A stretch of 13,992 nucleotides of DNA from Suttonella ornithocola (GTDB taxonomy: Bacteria > Pseudomonadota > Gammaproteobacteria > Cardiobacteriales > Cardiobacteriaceae): assembly GCF_001889065.1 (NCBI RefSeq), contig NZ_LWHB01000059.1:1-13992 (forward strand), written 5' to 3'. Below the pieces are notes generated by a model, which was not told the origin of the DNA, ran no database searches, and saw only the letters and a list, made by a program, of their open reading frames with translations. Each line of letters begins with the position of its first letter. Position 1 is the first letter of the stretch. Shown here one piece after another: positions 1-7,263 of the stretch. The position numbers and the translations under genes were made by a program.

Positions 1-219
1 AATTGTCATGGACAATGCCGCTTTTCATAAACGCTGTGATATTCAAGCAATCATTGAAGAGCATGGGCATGAGATAGTTTGGTTACCCCCTTATAGTCCA
101 GACTTAAATCCCATTGAAAAGATGTGGGCTTGGATTAAGCAAATAGCAAAGAATGGCGGATGGATTGTATTGATACTTTATTCTTTTATCTGCTTTGGAT
201 TGGGTTGGGCTTTAGATGA
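1..219 (+). pseudogene. IS630-family transposase, 3' fragment with frameshift
   Basis: This is the carboxyl-terminal part of a DDE transposase of the IS630/Tc1-mariner type; the start lies outside the window. The second catalytic Asp is in the motif VMDNAAFH (from base 5), and the glutamate is in PYSPDLNPIEKMWAWIK (about bases 89-139), the family's hallmark. After that motif the open frame (8-355) stops resembling a transposase. The frame read from base 148 gives KEWRMDCIDTLFFYLLW and ends at TGA 217-219, which is how such transposases normally finish. One base therefore seems to have been lost near 140-148, and the copy is probably inactive. A few IS630 members use two frames, but I see no classical slippery heptamer here. 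The right end of the element may lie near the TA dinucleotides at 226-229, since IS630 elements target TA; no terminal repeat could be checked. Confidence 0.82.
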
Positions 220-227
220 TTGCACTA

Positions 228-375
228 TATTTTCAAAATTTGAAAAATTGAAATTTCTCTATTTTATGTTTTTTATAAAGATCTCGGATTGGTATTATCA
301 TATAAAGCTCAGCGATTATCAGCGTGTTGCGCAAATCGCCGCTTGGTCTACCTAGCACCATCTGCTGCCCAATTC
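228..375. other. Unassigned sequence between IS remnant and AEC remnant
   Basis: No convincing gene was found on either strand. Bases 228-290 are very AT-rich. Bases 291-411 are richer in GC and carry short inverted and direct repeats, described separately. The stretch matches neither the transposase nor the transporter remnant that follows, so it may be debris of a further mobile element or of a deleted gene. This is inference only. Confidence 0.5.
305..344. repeat. Imperfect hairpin-forming inverted repeat
   Basis: GCGATT at 312-317 is the exact reverse complement of AATCGC at 334-339. The outer arms AAGC (305-308) and GCTT (341-344) also pair, separated by a small asymmetric bulge. Inside the loop, GCG (322-324) can pair with CGC (330-332). 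No T-run follows on either strand, so it is not a typical terminator. It could be the end of a mobile element or a REP-like palindrome. Confidence 0.4.
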
Positions 376-391
376 TCAGCGGTTTTCAGCG
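308..391 (+). repeat. Two copies of CTCAGCG-N4-TCAGCG
   Basis: The pattern CTCAGCG, four bases, TCAGCG occurs at 308-324 and again at 375-391 with the same internal spacing, 67 bp apart. The second copy lies inside the reading frame of the AEC remnant, beyond the part that resembles the transporter. It supports the view that this stretch is foreign to the operon. Confidence 0.4.
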
Positions 392-507
392 GCGGTAATT
401 CCGCCCGATATCAAAAATTCCATTGGCAGAAATTCGTATCGGCGAAGGAGATGCCCAAGAATGAGTAGTAGGATAATGGGCAGAATGGTAGAGATAATTA
501 GGCTCAT
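376..507 (-). pseudogene. AEC-family transporter, amino-terminal remnant
   Basis: This is a 43-codon ORF whose ATG (507-505) overlaps the DUF58 stop codon as ATGA, so it would be translated by coupling. The first ~30 residues are one hydrophobic helix ending in GHLLRRYEFLP. This closely resembles how auxin-efflux-carrier (AEC, malate permease-like) transporters begin: an LP motif, a leucine-rich helix, then G-x-LLRR and FLP. Family members are usually about 300 residues with ten membrane helices. Here the likeness ends around base 412, and the frame closes at TGA 378-376. The rest of the gene is absent, replaced by unassigned sequence and the IS630 remnant. The reading as an AEC stump is inference from a short stretch. 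A genuine single-helix small protein is the main alternative. Confidence 0.55.
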
Positions 508-1781
508 AAGGGTCGTTTACTTTGTAGATAGGCGTTAATAAGTGGTATTTTAAGTGCGCGAGCTTGGCAGCTAATGAAGTTGATTTTTTCTGCGCGGAGG
601 ATTTTTTGTGCACTCTCGAAATGGTTAGCATAGTCATCTCTAGCGGCAACTTGTGCCGCTTGCTCACTTCGATGAATGGGTAAAGGGGTATCTAAATAGG
701 GCGGACATAAGCTAATTAGGATAAGTTTATAGCGATGCTTGAGTAGGCGAATAGCGGCTTTAAGGTTTTGGCTATCTTGGCTTTCTAAGGTGGTAATGAG
801 GATGAGTAGGCAAGTCTTTTTTTCGTAGTAGTAAAATTGACGAGCAAAGTTAAGATAGTCTGGCGGGGTATCATCTGCTTGAAGATTGATGGCGGTATTC
901 ATCATTCGTGCATATTGGGTTGTGCCTCGTGCAATGGGTAAATACTGTTTTAGACGCGCTGAAAAGCTGATGAAACCTACAGCATCACCTTGTTTTAGTG
1001 CAGTTTGAATGAGCAGCATTGCAGCATCAAGTGCTTGTTCTAGGGCTTCGCCGTGCATTCTTCGTGAGCTATCTAAAGCAATGATAAGTGGTTGCTCAGG
1101 GCAATGTTGGTAGCTTTTGCTAATGAGTTTGTTAAGTCTGGCGCTCGCTTTATAGTCGAGATGTTTTAAGTTATCCCCCATTTGATAGTCGCGTAAATGA
1201 CTAAATTCTTCTTGTCCATGATGATGCGAGAGCGTAGTGCTGATAGGGGAGTTTTGAATGAAATTTTGATGGAGTAGGGGAATATGGCTTTGATGTTGAA
1301 AAAGAGGATAGACGCGTAAATCATGGATACAAGGAATGATACGATTATGTCTCCATAAGCCTTGATTATATTGTATTTGAATGCCATAAAATTGCGCATC
1401 GCCACGTTGCTCGGGTATTAAGGTATAGGTGATTTTTGCTTGTTCTTTTGGTTGAAGGTTTAGCGTAATAGGCATTTCTTGGCTGTGAAAGCTATCAGGA
1501 AAATGGTCATATAAGGAGAGTTTTAGTGGTGTAGGGGCATGAGAATGAATGGATAAGATCATTTGATAAGGTTGCCCGACTGCGGCGACTTTTGCCGCTT
1601 CTCGTTTAACGCTTAAGGGCAGTGCTTTTTTGTTAAAACGATAGGCGGTGAGAATCAGCAAGGTAAGCCAAGTCAGGATGAGAGCGATAGAAAGCATGAT
1701 AGGGATGCCAATTAACATCAGAAAGCCAATGATGATGCTTAATAATCCCCAAATAATCAGCTGAAAATGGCTAGGAAGCAT
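504..1781 (-). CDS. DUF58 domain protein (MoxR partner)
   Basis: A 425-residue protein of the DUF58 family, usually encoded beside MoxR ATPases and thought to act as their membrane-linked partner. Two hydrophobic helices occupy about residues 8-45. The family signature is at 191-215: EEF-x-LR-x-Y-x-x-GD, then LDYKASAR, with Tyr where Trp is usual. A von Willebrand A-like fold follows, starting at LDSSRRM (236-242). This is a degenerate metal site in which the last Ser of DxSxS is replaced by Arg, similar to DUF58 variants. The ATG lies two bases after the MoxR stop codon, so the genes are cotranscribed and probably coupled. The carboxyl end overlaps the AEC remnant by four bases. Family assignment is firm; function is unknown. 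Confidence 0.92.
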   Translation of the reverse strand: MLPSHFQLIIWGLLSIIIGFLMLIGIPIMLSIALILTWLTLLILTAYRFNKKALPLSVKREAAKVAAVGQPYQMILSIHSHAPTPLKLSLYDHFPDSFHSQEMPITLNLQPKEQAKITYTLIPEQRGDAQFYGIQIQYNQGLWRHNRIIPCIHDLRVYPLFQHQSHIPLLHQNFIQNSPISTTLSHHHGQEEFSHLRDYQMGDNLKHLDYKASARLNKLISKSYQHCPEQPLIIALDSSRRMHGEALEQALDAAMLLIQTALKQGDAVGFISFSARLKQYLPIARGTTQYARMMNTAINLQADDTPPDYLNFARQFYYYEKKTCLLILITTLESQDSQNLKAAIRLLKHRYKLILISLCPPYLDTPLPIHRSEQAAQVAARDDYANHFESAQKILRAEKINFISCQARALKIPLINAYLQSKRPL

Positions 1782-1783
1782 GC

Positions 1784-2746
1784 TTATTCTCTCGGCGCAG
1801 GGATAGTAGAGAGGAGTTGCGTCAGAATATCGTCCGTTGCGAGATTTTCAATTTCTGCTTCAGCAGAACGTATGACGCGATGGCGTAAAACGGGTAAGGC
1901 AAGCGTTTTAATGTCTTCTGGTAAGACGTAAGCACGACCTTGGATGAGCGCGTATGCGCGGGCGCAAAGTAATAGTGCCATCCCTGCTCTTGGGCCTGCA
2001 CCGCTAGCAAGTCCTTCAAATTGTCGCGTTTGTCTGACAATGCTCAATGCGTAATCAATAATGCGTTCATCTGTGCGAATGTGGGTCACGCTTTGTTGTA
2101 GCGCGGCTAATTGCTGTGGAGAGAATAGGGAGCAAATGGATTCGCTACGACTCATTGTTGGGTTGGTTTGGCTAAGCATTTCGCTGAGTAGTTGTCGTTC
2201 TTCGTTATGCTCAGGATAGGGTATGGTAATAGAGAGTAAAAATCGGTCAAGCTGTGCTTCTGGTAAGCGATAGGTGCCTTCTTGTTCAAATGGATTTTGG
2301 GTTGCTAATACCATAAAGGGCTGAGGGACAGCCAAAGTTTGTCCTTCAATGGTCACTTGTTTTTCTTGCATGACTTCTAGCAACGCGGATTGGGTTTTAG
2401 CAGGGGCGCGGTTGATTTCGTCTGCTAGGAGTAAATGGGTAAAAATGGGACCTTTGTGAAGACGAAATTCGCCAGCTTTTGCATCAAAGATAAGGCTTCC
2501 TGTAATATCAGCAGGCAATAAATCTGGCGTAAATTGTATGCGTTTAAAACTGGTGGAGAAAACTTTTGCAAGGGATTGCACTAATAAGGTTTTCCCTAGT
2601 CCGGGGCTTCCTTCTATTAAGACATGTCCACCAGCTAATAGTGCCACTAAGACTTGCTCTATCGCTGTTTGTTGTCCAATAACGGCGGTTTGGATAGCGT
2701 TTTTTACCGCAGAAATAGCGGTTGTGAGTTTATCAGTTATCATCAT
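1784..2746 (-). CDS. MoxR-family AAA+ ATPase
   Basis: A 320-residue cytoplasmic AAA+ ATPase of the MoxR family, whose members act as chaperone-like remodelers, often with VWA or DUF58 proteins. Walker A is GSPGLGKT (46-53), Walker B is LLLADE (105-110), and sensor I is ATQN (148-151) in the typical ATQNPFEQEGTYRLPEAQLD segment. The arginine after LD (168) fits the arginine finger, and GPRAG (251-255) fits sensor II. The end is the lid domain with a normal PEDI/LRHR stretch. All catalytic residues are present. The ATG overlaps the DUF4350 stop as ATGA, preceded by AAGGA; a second ATG directly follows, so the start could be one codon later. The substrate of this subfamily is unknown. Confidence 0.96.
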   Translation of the reverse strand: MMITDKLTTAISAVKNAIQTAVIGQQTAIEQVLVALLAGGHVLIEGSPGLGKTLLVQSLAKVFSTSFKRIQFTPDLLPADITGSLIFDAKAGEFRLHKGPIFTHLLLADEINRAPAKTQSALLEVMQEKQVTIEGQTLAVPQPFMVLATQNPFEQEGTYRLPEAQLDRFLLSITIPYPEHNEERQLLSEMLSQTNPTMSRSESICSLFSPQQLAALQQSVTHIRTDERIIDYALSIVRQTRQFEGLASGAGPRAGMALLLCARAYALIQGRAYVLPEDIKTLALPVLRHRVIRSAEAEIENLATDDILTQLLSTIPAPRE

Positions 2747-3837
2747 AAGGTTCCTTGAGTGCTTTTAGTACATTCTATGCGGAGTTGTTCAATGGCTGCG
2801 ATGGTATGGGTAAATTCTATATCGTTGTTGACGGAGCAATTGAGTAAAGCTTCGCGTTTTTGTATTTGCGCTGGTGTTAGATAAACGGTTGGGAGGTTCT
2901 TTAATCGCGTACGGCTTGCAGTAAGCAGTTTTTCTCGAGCACCGTTTGTAAGGAGGTAATTTCCAGTTGCGTAGAAATGGCGTAACCATTGTGTTTTTGG
3001 TGGCGTGGACGCAGAAGGAATAAGCCGACCAAAGCGGCTACCAAATCGCCATAAAATGGCACCTATCGTCAGTAAGATAAAGGCAATGGATATTATCCAA
3101 CGCAAAGAGGGTAATTGGGGAGGAGGAGCGGCAGTAGACTGTATCCAAAGAATGTTTTTTGAATCTTGCATCAGGTGTCGTAAGATGACTGCATGGTCGT
3201 ACTGTAAGATGGGAATATCGGATTTATCCGCTTTTAATCCAATGGTCATGGGATTATTATCGGAAAAGTTGTTAAGAAAAGGGGCGTTATAAACAGTGAT
3301 TTTTCCTGTGCCAACGGAGAATTGTGCAAGTTCTTGACAACCTGTTTTGGTAGAAATGGTTTGTATAGGCGCCGTTTTTTGGTAGCTAAAGTGCGCACAG
3401 ATATTATTCGGTGCATGAGCAGTAAAGGAGTGCCAATAGGCATTGGCTTCTTTGGTTTGTGGCTGTTCGGAAATGGTAATATCAAAAATAGGATTGTTTG
3501 GATAATCGCTGAGAACCAGATGTCCACCTGCTATCACCCATTGTTTAACTGAATTGGCTTGTATATTAGAGAGTTTAGCTTTTGGCGAGAGAATTAAGGT
3601 ATCAATAGGCTCAAGTATCCAAGGTTCACGAGCATGACGACGAAGGGTAACTTTCGCACCATAATGCTCTAAAAGCTTCTTAGCGAGAAAGTTTTCTTTC
3701 TTTTTGGCTTCTCCTTGCCACCCACGCCATTGTTGCTCTATACGATAGGAGCTTTTTGATGAAAAGAAAAAGCCACCGATAATCGCAAGCAGTAGCAATA
3801 AAAAAATGATTAGAAAGGTTAAGCGCTTTTTTGTCAT
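2743..3837 (-). CDS. DUF4350 domain membrane protein
   Basis: A 364-residue protein of the DUF4350 type, commonly encoded between DUF4129 and MoxR genes. A membrane helix spans about residues 7-25. It is followed by a periplasmic or extracytoplasmic part with a Rossmann-like pattern (IDTLILSPKAKL, then WVIAGGHLVLSDYPNN at about 99-114), a second helix at about 246-264, and a basic cytoplasmic tail. The frame is open upstream to 3924, but that extension lies wholly inside the preceding gene. The ATG at 3837-3835 overlaps that gene's TGA as ATGA and has TGGA upstream, so I chose it. The residues around GGHLVLSD suggest a degenerate ligand-binding fold without recognisable catalytic residues. 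Two Cys (147 and 167) could form a disulfide; this is speculative. Confidence 0.8.
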   Translation of the reverse strand: MTKKRLTFLIIFLLLLLAIIGGFFFSSKSSYRIEQQWRGWQGEAKKKENFLAKKLLEHYGAKVTLRRHAREPWILEPIDTLILSPKAKLSNIQANSVKQWVIAGGHLVLSDYPNNPIFDITISEQPQTKEANAYWHSFTAHAPNNICAHFSYQKTAPIQTISTKTGCQELAQFSVGTGKITVYNAPFLNNFSDNNPMTIGLKADKSDIPILQYDHAVILRHLMQDSKNILWIQSTAAPPPQLPSLRWIISIAFILLTIGAILWRFGSRFGRLIPSASTPPKTQWLRHFYATGNYLLTNGAREKLLTASRTRLKNLPTVYLTPAQIQKREALLNCSVNNDIEFTHTIAAIEQLRIECTKSTQGTL

Positions 3838-5240
3838 TTTTTCCACGCTTTCGAATATTGTTCGAACAATGATTTTAAGATGTCTGGAGTGGGGGGAGTA
3901 CCGCCATAAGCGGCATTTTGCCAAGCATGAATTAAGGCAGTAAAGAAAGGAATATGTTCGGGGGTGGTTTGGCGAATTTTATTTAATACTTCGGTTTCAA
4001 GGTCTGTGTGTTCGATATGCGCCATTTGGCTATGTTGCAAGCTTTGGCGATAAAGTTGAGAAACCGCTTCTGTAGGGGATTGAGAAAGCCATTTTTCTAA
4101 TGCGTCTGTAGAAATAAGCGCATTAGGTGCAAGGATTTCAATGGTGGTATTAGTACTGTTTTGATTGGTTGATAAAGTTTTTTGGCGCATTATGCGAGGT
4201 CGTCGCCATAGAAGATAAAGTCCGAATAGTGCAACAATGACACATAGCCCAATGATGATAATCCGTAGAATTTCGCCAATTTTTAAATTGAGATTTTCGT
4301 TTTTTAAGTGGTTTAAGAGAGAAGTAGGATTTTCTGAGGCTTCAGTAGCTTTAATTTTGGTTTTTTTAAAGGGCGAGAGTTTAGGGTCATCTACAAAAGT
4401 TGTTAAATAGGCTTTATCTTTTTCGCTTTCTTGAGCCTGTTGTTCTGCAGCAGAGACGCTAGGAATGGAAAATGTCTGTAAAACAAAAAAGCTAATAATG
4501 AGTCCTAGCGATAAGCGCTTTGCTAATGCTTTTAGATTTAAAGCAATTGACCAACCTTCATCACGCATTCTTGGATTTAGATAGGTCATAAAGCCTGCGC
4601 TGACTAAAAAGACATTACTAATGGTCATTATCAGCCACGTCAATAAGAGCAAAATTATCCAGAAGCTTTTATAGTTGATAAGTAATAATAAAAATGTTTG
4701 TGCTTTATTAGCATTAGGATAAAAGCTGAGCAGAAAATAAATACCGGTAAAGATTAAACACGCTTCTAAAATATGAAAACCGAATACCGTTCCAAATCCT
4801 AAGCTTCCTTGTTGGGTAATGTAATTTAAGCGCCGCTTTTTATTTTCTCCCTCTGGTTCTTCTAAGAAGAAAACGGCATTACGGGCAATTCGGCTTAAAG
4901 GAAAGAGTTGGCGAAAAGTCAGTTCAGCGAAAAAGCCTCTGGTAAAGCTTTTGATGTAGTCTTGAAAAAAGGCTTTAATTTGCGTTTTTTCTCCAAATAG
5001 TAAACGGCTAAATAATAGAACGCAGGGGCGTTCCATGATAAAACGCAATAAGCCAAGTGTCAGAAATGCCCAAAAAAAACTTTGGGTTAGATAGTAGATG
5101 ATTAAGGTTAGGAGGAAAATAGGTAATCCTGATAGTAAGCTCCAAAACCACATGGGTAGAAAGAAGGTTCTGCCTAAAGCAAAGCTAAGGCTTAAAATTT
5201 CAGATTTTTCTCTAGGATAGGGGTTAATTAAGAGTGGCAC
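3834..5240 (-). CDS. DUF4129 domain multi-pass membrane protein
   Basis: A 468-residue membrane protein. The first half has hydrophobic helices at about 30-51, 55-70, 154-174 and 191-216. Another at 244-264 ends in SVSAAEQ and looks like a signal peptide with a cleavage site. A polar stretch follows, then a helix at about 322-345. The carboxyl end (about 385-460) fits DUF4129: AVSQLYRQSL, the HTDLE segment, and a YGG motif at 445-447. It uses a GTG start (5240-5238) that overlaps the SpoIIM gene by 17 bases, with GGGAAGA upstream. No ATG near the beginning competes. DUF4129 proteins are often linked to transglutaminase-like or MoxR/DUF58 genes, and the molecular role is unknown. The carboxyl domain call is moderate; membrane character is certain. 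Confidence 0.75.
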   Translation of the reverse strand: MPLLINPYPREKSEILSLSFALGRTFFLPMWFWSLLSGLPIFLLTLIIYYLTQSFFWAFLTLGLLRFIMERPCVLLFSRLLFGEKTQIKAFFQDYIKSFTRGFFAELTFRQLFPLSRIARNAVFFLEEPEGENKKRRLNYITQQGSLGFGTVFGFHILEACLIFTGIYFLLSFYPNANKAQTFLLLLINYKSFWIILLLLTWLIMTISNVFLVSAGFMTYLNPRMRDEGWSIALNLKALAKRLSLGLIISFFVLQTFSIPSVSAAEQQAQESEKDKAYLTTFVDDPKLSPFKKTKIKATEASENPTSLLNHLKNENLNLKIGEILRIIIIGLCVIVALFGLYLLWRRPRIMRQKTLSTNQNSTNTTIEILAPNALISTDALEKWLSQSPTEAVSQLYRQSLQHSQMAHIEHTDLETEVLNKIRQTTPEHIPFFTALIHAWQNAAYGGTPPTPDILKSLFEQYSKAWKK

Positions 5241-6186
5241 GGCGCGTTCTTCCCATCCATAAAAAATAGGCGATTAGCAATAGCCAAACAGTGATTCCAA
5301 CACTAAGTTTTATCACAATAGGTAATAATCGAGGGGAGAAAAATGCCTCAATAGCAGCTGCAATAATGTCAAAAAGAATGACTGCCGGTAATAAGGGGAA
5401 TAGTTCTTTGACTCGGCGTTGGAGATTGTCTTTTCGGGACATACGCTTTGGAAAAAGCAAGGCAGATGCTAAGGCAAATCCAACGGCAGCGGCAAAAATA
5501 AGTGCGCTAAGCTCAAAAGCCGCATGCGTGATAATAAAGGGAAAAAAGGTAGGCATTAACCAATTTTGACTTGCGGTAAAAGCAAATGAAATACCAAGCA
5601 TAATACCGTTAAAGATTACAATATAAACCGTCAGTAGTCCTGCTAAAATACCGCCAGCCAACGCTTTAAGCGAAATAGCGGTATTGTTAAAAATATAATA
5701 TCCCCACATCGTCACGTCATCTGCACCCTCTCGCGCTTCCCCAATACGCGCATGGGCGGAAGGTTCGTACAGTTCAGTTAGTTTGTCATGCAGTGAAAAA
5801 GCTTCCATCCATCCCCAATTCAACCATACAGAAAGCATTCCGATAAAAATAGATAGCAGAAATAAAAGGGTAGCTAAGAGTATCCAGCGCCATTCTCGTC
5901 GAACAGTTTGCGGTAGGTCTAGGCTTAAATAGTCGCTTATAACTGTACTAAATCGACGACGCTGGCGATAAAGCTTGGCATGCCCACGAATGGCTAAATC
6001 ATTTAGTTTATTGATTAAAGCATAAGAAAAACCATTGGCTTGCGCGGTAGCAAGTTGGGTACAAAGTAGACGATAGCGCTTTGGAAAGGTATTAATTTGG
6101 CTTAAAGTGGGTTTTGGATTACTGAGAAATAAGTTTAACCATTGCCAATCTGATAAATGTTGCTCGATAAATTGTTTTTCATTCAT
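5224..6186 (-). CDS. SpoIIM-like (stage II sporulation protein M family) membrane protein
   Basis: A 320-residue member of the SpoIIM family (PF01944) in what appears to be a non-sporulating bacterium. A soluble amino part of ~95 residues rich in helix and basic residues precedes a helix at about 101-124. The family core follows: FNNTAISLKALAGGILAG (from about 167), an adjoining long hydrophobic helix, and HAAFELSALIFAAAVG (221-236), which corresponds to the conserved H-x-x-x-EL element. More helices lie at 266-283 and 290-309. An open frame extends eight codons upstream, but AAGGAGG (6193-6199) sits six bases before the ATG at 6186, and this ATG overlaps the RDD stop as ATGA, so it is the start. 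In Bacillus SpoIIM recruits peptidoglycan-degrading partners; such a role here is only inferred. Confidence 0.9.
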   Translation of the reverse strand: MNEKQFIEQHLSDWQWLNLFLSNPKPTLSQINTFPKRYRLLCTQLATAQANGFSYALINKLNDLAIRGHAKLYRQRRRFSTVISDYLSLDLPQTVRREWRWILLATLLFLLSIFIGMLSVWLNWGWMEAFSLHDKLTELYEPSAHARIGEAREGADDVTMWGYYIFNNTAISLKALAGGILAGLLTVYIVIFNGIMLGISFAFTASQNWLMPTFFPFIITHAAFELSALIFAAAVGFALASALLFPKRMSRKDNLQRRVKELFPLLPAVILFDIIAAAIEAFFSPRLLPIVIKLSVGITVWLLLIAYFLWMGRTRRATLN

Positions 6187-6899
6187 CGAATGCCTCCTTG
6201 CTCGAACCACGCCGCAATTTCTATCAGCCGTTTGACTCTTTCTTCTTGCGAGAGTTTCGGTAAAAGAGGAGCAAAGGGTTCTGTCATTTCTGCTAGACGT
6301 TCTAAGGAAGTGTGGGGAGCAAAACGCGCAAACTCGGAGAGAGCAAGCTGCCCTTGATAGTCAATTTTCCAAGGTGGAGGTGTGGTTTGAGCATCATATA
6401 TTAGAGGCTTTGGAGAGGGGGGATTTTTTTGGCGGATAATGACAAGAGTGTCCGCCATTAAATCGCCTAGTCGTCGTGTTTGTGGGAAAAATAAAATACA
6501 TATAGCGCCTACGCCAAAACAACCGGGTAAAAAATCAATATAGCGTAGGACATTGCGCCACATCGCCGATCTGATAGATAGCGGTGTAAGATCAGCATTA
6601 ACAGCTTGGATTTTTAATAACCACTTTCCTGGCGTCATGCCATTACAAAAAGCCTCAAAGCAAAAGAAATAGCCCCATATCAAAATAAATGCCAAAGCCA
6701 ATGCTAGCCCTAGCAAAGAAAAAAGAAAAAATTTGATTTGCAGCCAAGCCAGTAAGCCAAGCATTAAGGTGATAATAATAATATCAATGAACAGCGCCCA
6801 AAGGCGCTGAAAAGGGTTAGCAAGCGTTGCTTTAATGGATATTCCTTCCGGTGTATAAACCGATACTTCGGCTGAAACCATAGCGGACGCTTGCATCAT
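6183..6899 (-). CDS. RDD-family membrane protein
   Basis: A 238-residue protein with an RDD domain (PF06271). The named residues fit: Arg32 and Asp39 in RLWALFID, and a later Asp in RNVLRYID (115-122) followed by RRLGDLMADTLV (142-153). The GMTPGKWLLKI segment (87-97) is also typical. Helices lie at about 35-52, 57-80 and 126-138. The tail (160-238) is polar, with proline-rich linkers and a helical end. It starts with two ATG codons in tandem (6899 and 6896), four bases after the previous stop. I see no clear Shine-Dalgarno sequence, so translation is probably coupled to the upstream gene; Met7 is a less likely start. RDD proteins are of mostly unknown function, some proposed as ion transporters. 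Confidence 0.9.
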   Translation of the reverse strand: MMQASAMVSAEVSVYTPEGISIKATLANPFQRLWALFIDIIIITLMLGLLAWLQIKFFLFSLLGLALALAFILIWGYFFCFEAFCNGMTPGKWLLKIQAVNADLTPLSIRSAMWRNVLRYIDFLPGCFGVGAICILFFPQTRRLGDLMADTLVIIRQKNPPSPKPLIYDAQTTPPPWKIDYQGQLALSEFARFAPHTSLERLAEMTEPFAPLLPKLSQEERVKRLIEIAAWFEQGGIR

Positions 6900-6903
6900 A
6901 AAA

Positions 6904-7254
6904 TTAAAAAATAGCGCTGAATAAGCCTATGATTAAAACAAGCGCAAAAACTGCGAGAAGGAGACCAAAACTGATTCCTTGCACCATCAAATAACGCTTT
7001 TGATAAAGACAAGCCGCTTCTAAATCTTCTTCATCTTTTGATGTAATGGCTTTTGCACAAGCATTTTGATAAAGCACTAAGAAAACCAATAACAGTATTT
7101 GAAAGATGAGCGAAAAAAAATTACCAAATTTTTCACTTCCGCTGCTGGTTCCAAAAAAACCTATCAATGTAAATAACAGTGAAATTCCATTGATAATAGC
7201 TAAAATGAGCGCCCAGAGTTTGGCTTTAGGTAAGACGTTTAATAAAGATTGCAT
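6904..7254 (-). CDS. Small multi-pass membrane protein, possibly DUF5362-like
   Basis: A 116-residue hydrophobic protein with three predicted membrane helices (about 13-35, 46-63 and 91-115). A cytoplasmic-looking loop between the last two reads CAKAITSKDEEDLEAACLYQ. The pattern of a charged loop with LE-x-A-x-x-x-Q, then Y and a final helix, recalls DUF5362-type proteins. I am not certain of this. The carboxyl half resembles the neighbouring 149-residue protein in layout, so the two may be distant paralogues. AAGG lies upstream of the ATG at a good distance, and the gap to the previous gene is nine bases. Being in the same transcript as RDD and SpoIIM genes, it is probably an accessory subunit of that membrane machinery. 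Confidence 0.7.
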   Translation of the reverse strand: MQSLLNVLPKAKLWALILAIINGISLLFTLIGFFGTSSGSEKFGNFFSLIFQILLLVFLVLYQNACAKAITSKDEEDLEAACLYQKRYLMVQGISFGLLLAVFALVLIIGLFSAIF

Positions 7255-7263
7255 GGGATTACC

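Noticed and set aside
143..355. Downstream half of the ORF 8-355 as part of the transposase
   Set aside because: After WAWIKQ this frame loses similarity, while the alternative frame gives the normal transposase ending at 219.
386..667. 93-codon minus-strand ORF over the 3' end of the DUF58 gene
   Set aside because: It lies in another frame of a clear DUF58 gene and resembles nothing; the AEC-like ORF at 376-507 starts exactly on the DUF58 stop and fits better.
1166..1405. 79-codon ORF inside the DUF58 gene
   Set aside because: Shadow frame of a well-supported gene with no start signal or family likeness.
3838..3924. Upstream extension of the DUF4350 protein
   Set aside because: It lies wholly within the DUF4129 gene, reads as basic, low-quality sequence, and the ATG at 3837 has the ATGA overlap seen elsewhere in the operon.
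6187..6210. Upstream start for the SpoIIM-like protein
   Set aside because: AAGGAGG is placed correctly for the ATG at 6186 and lies inside the proposed extension.
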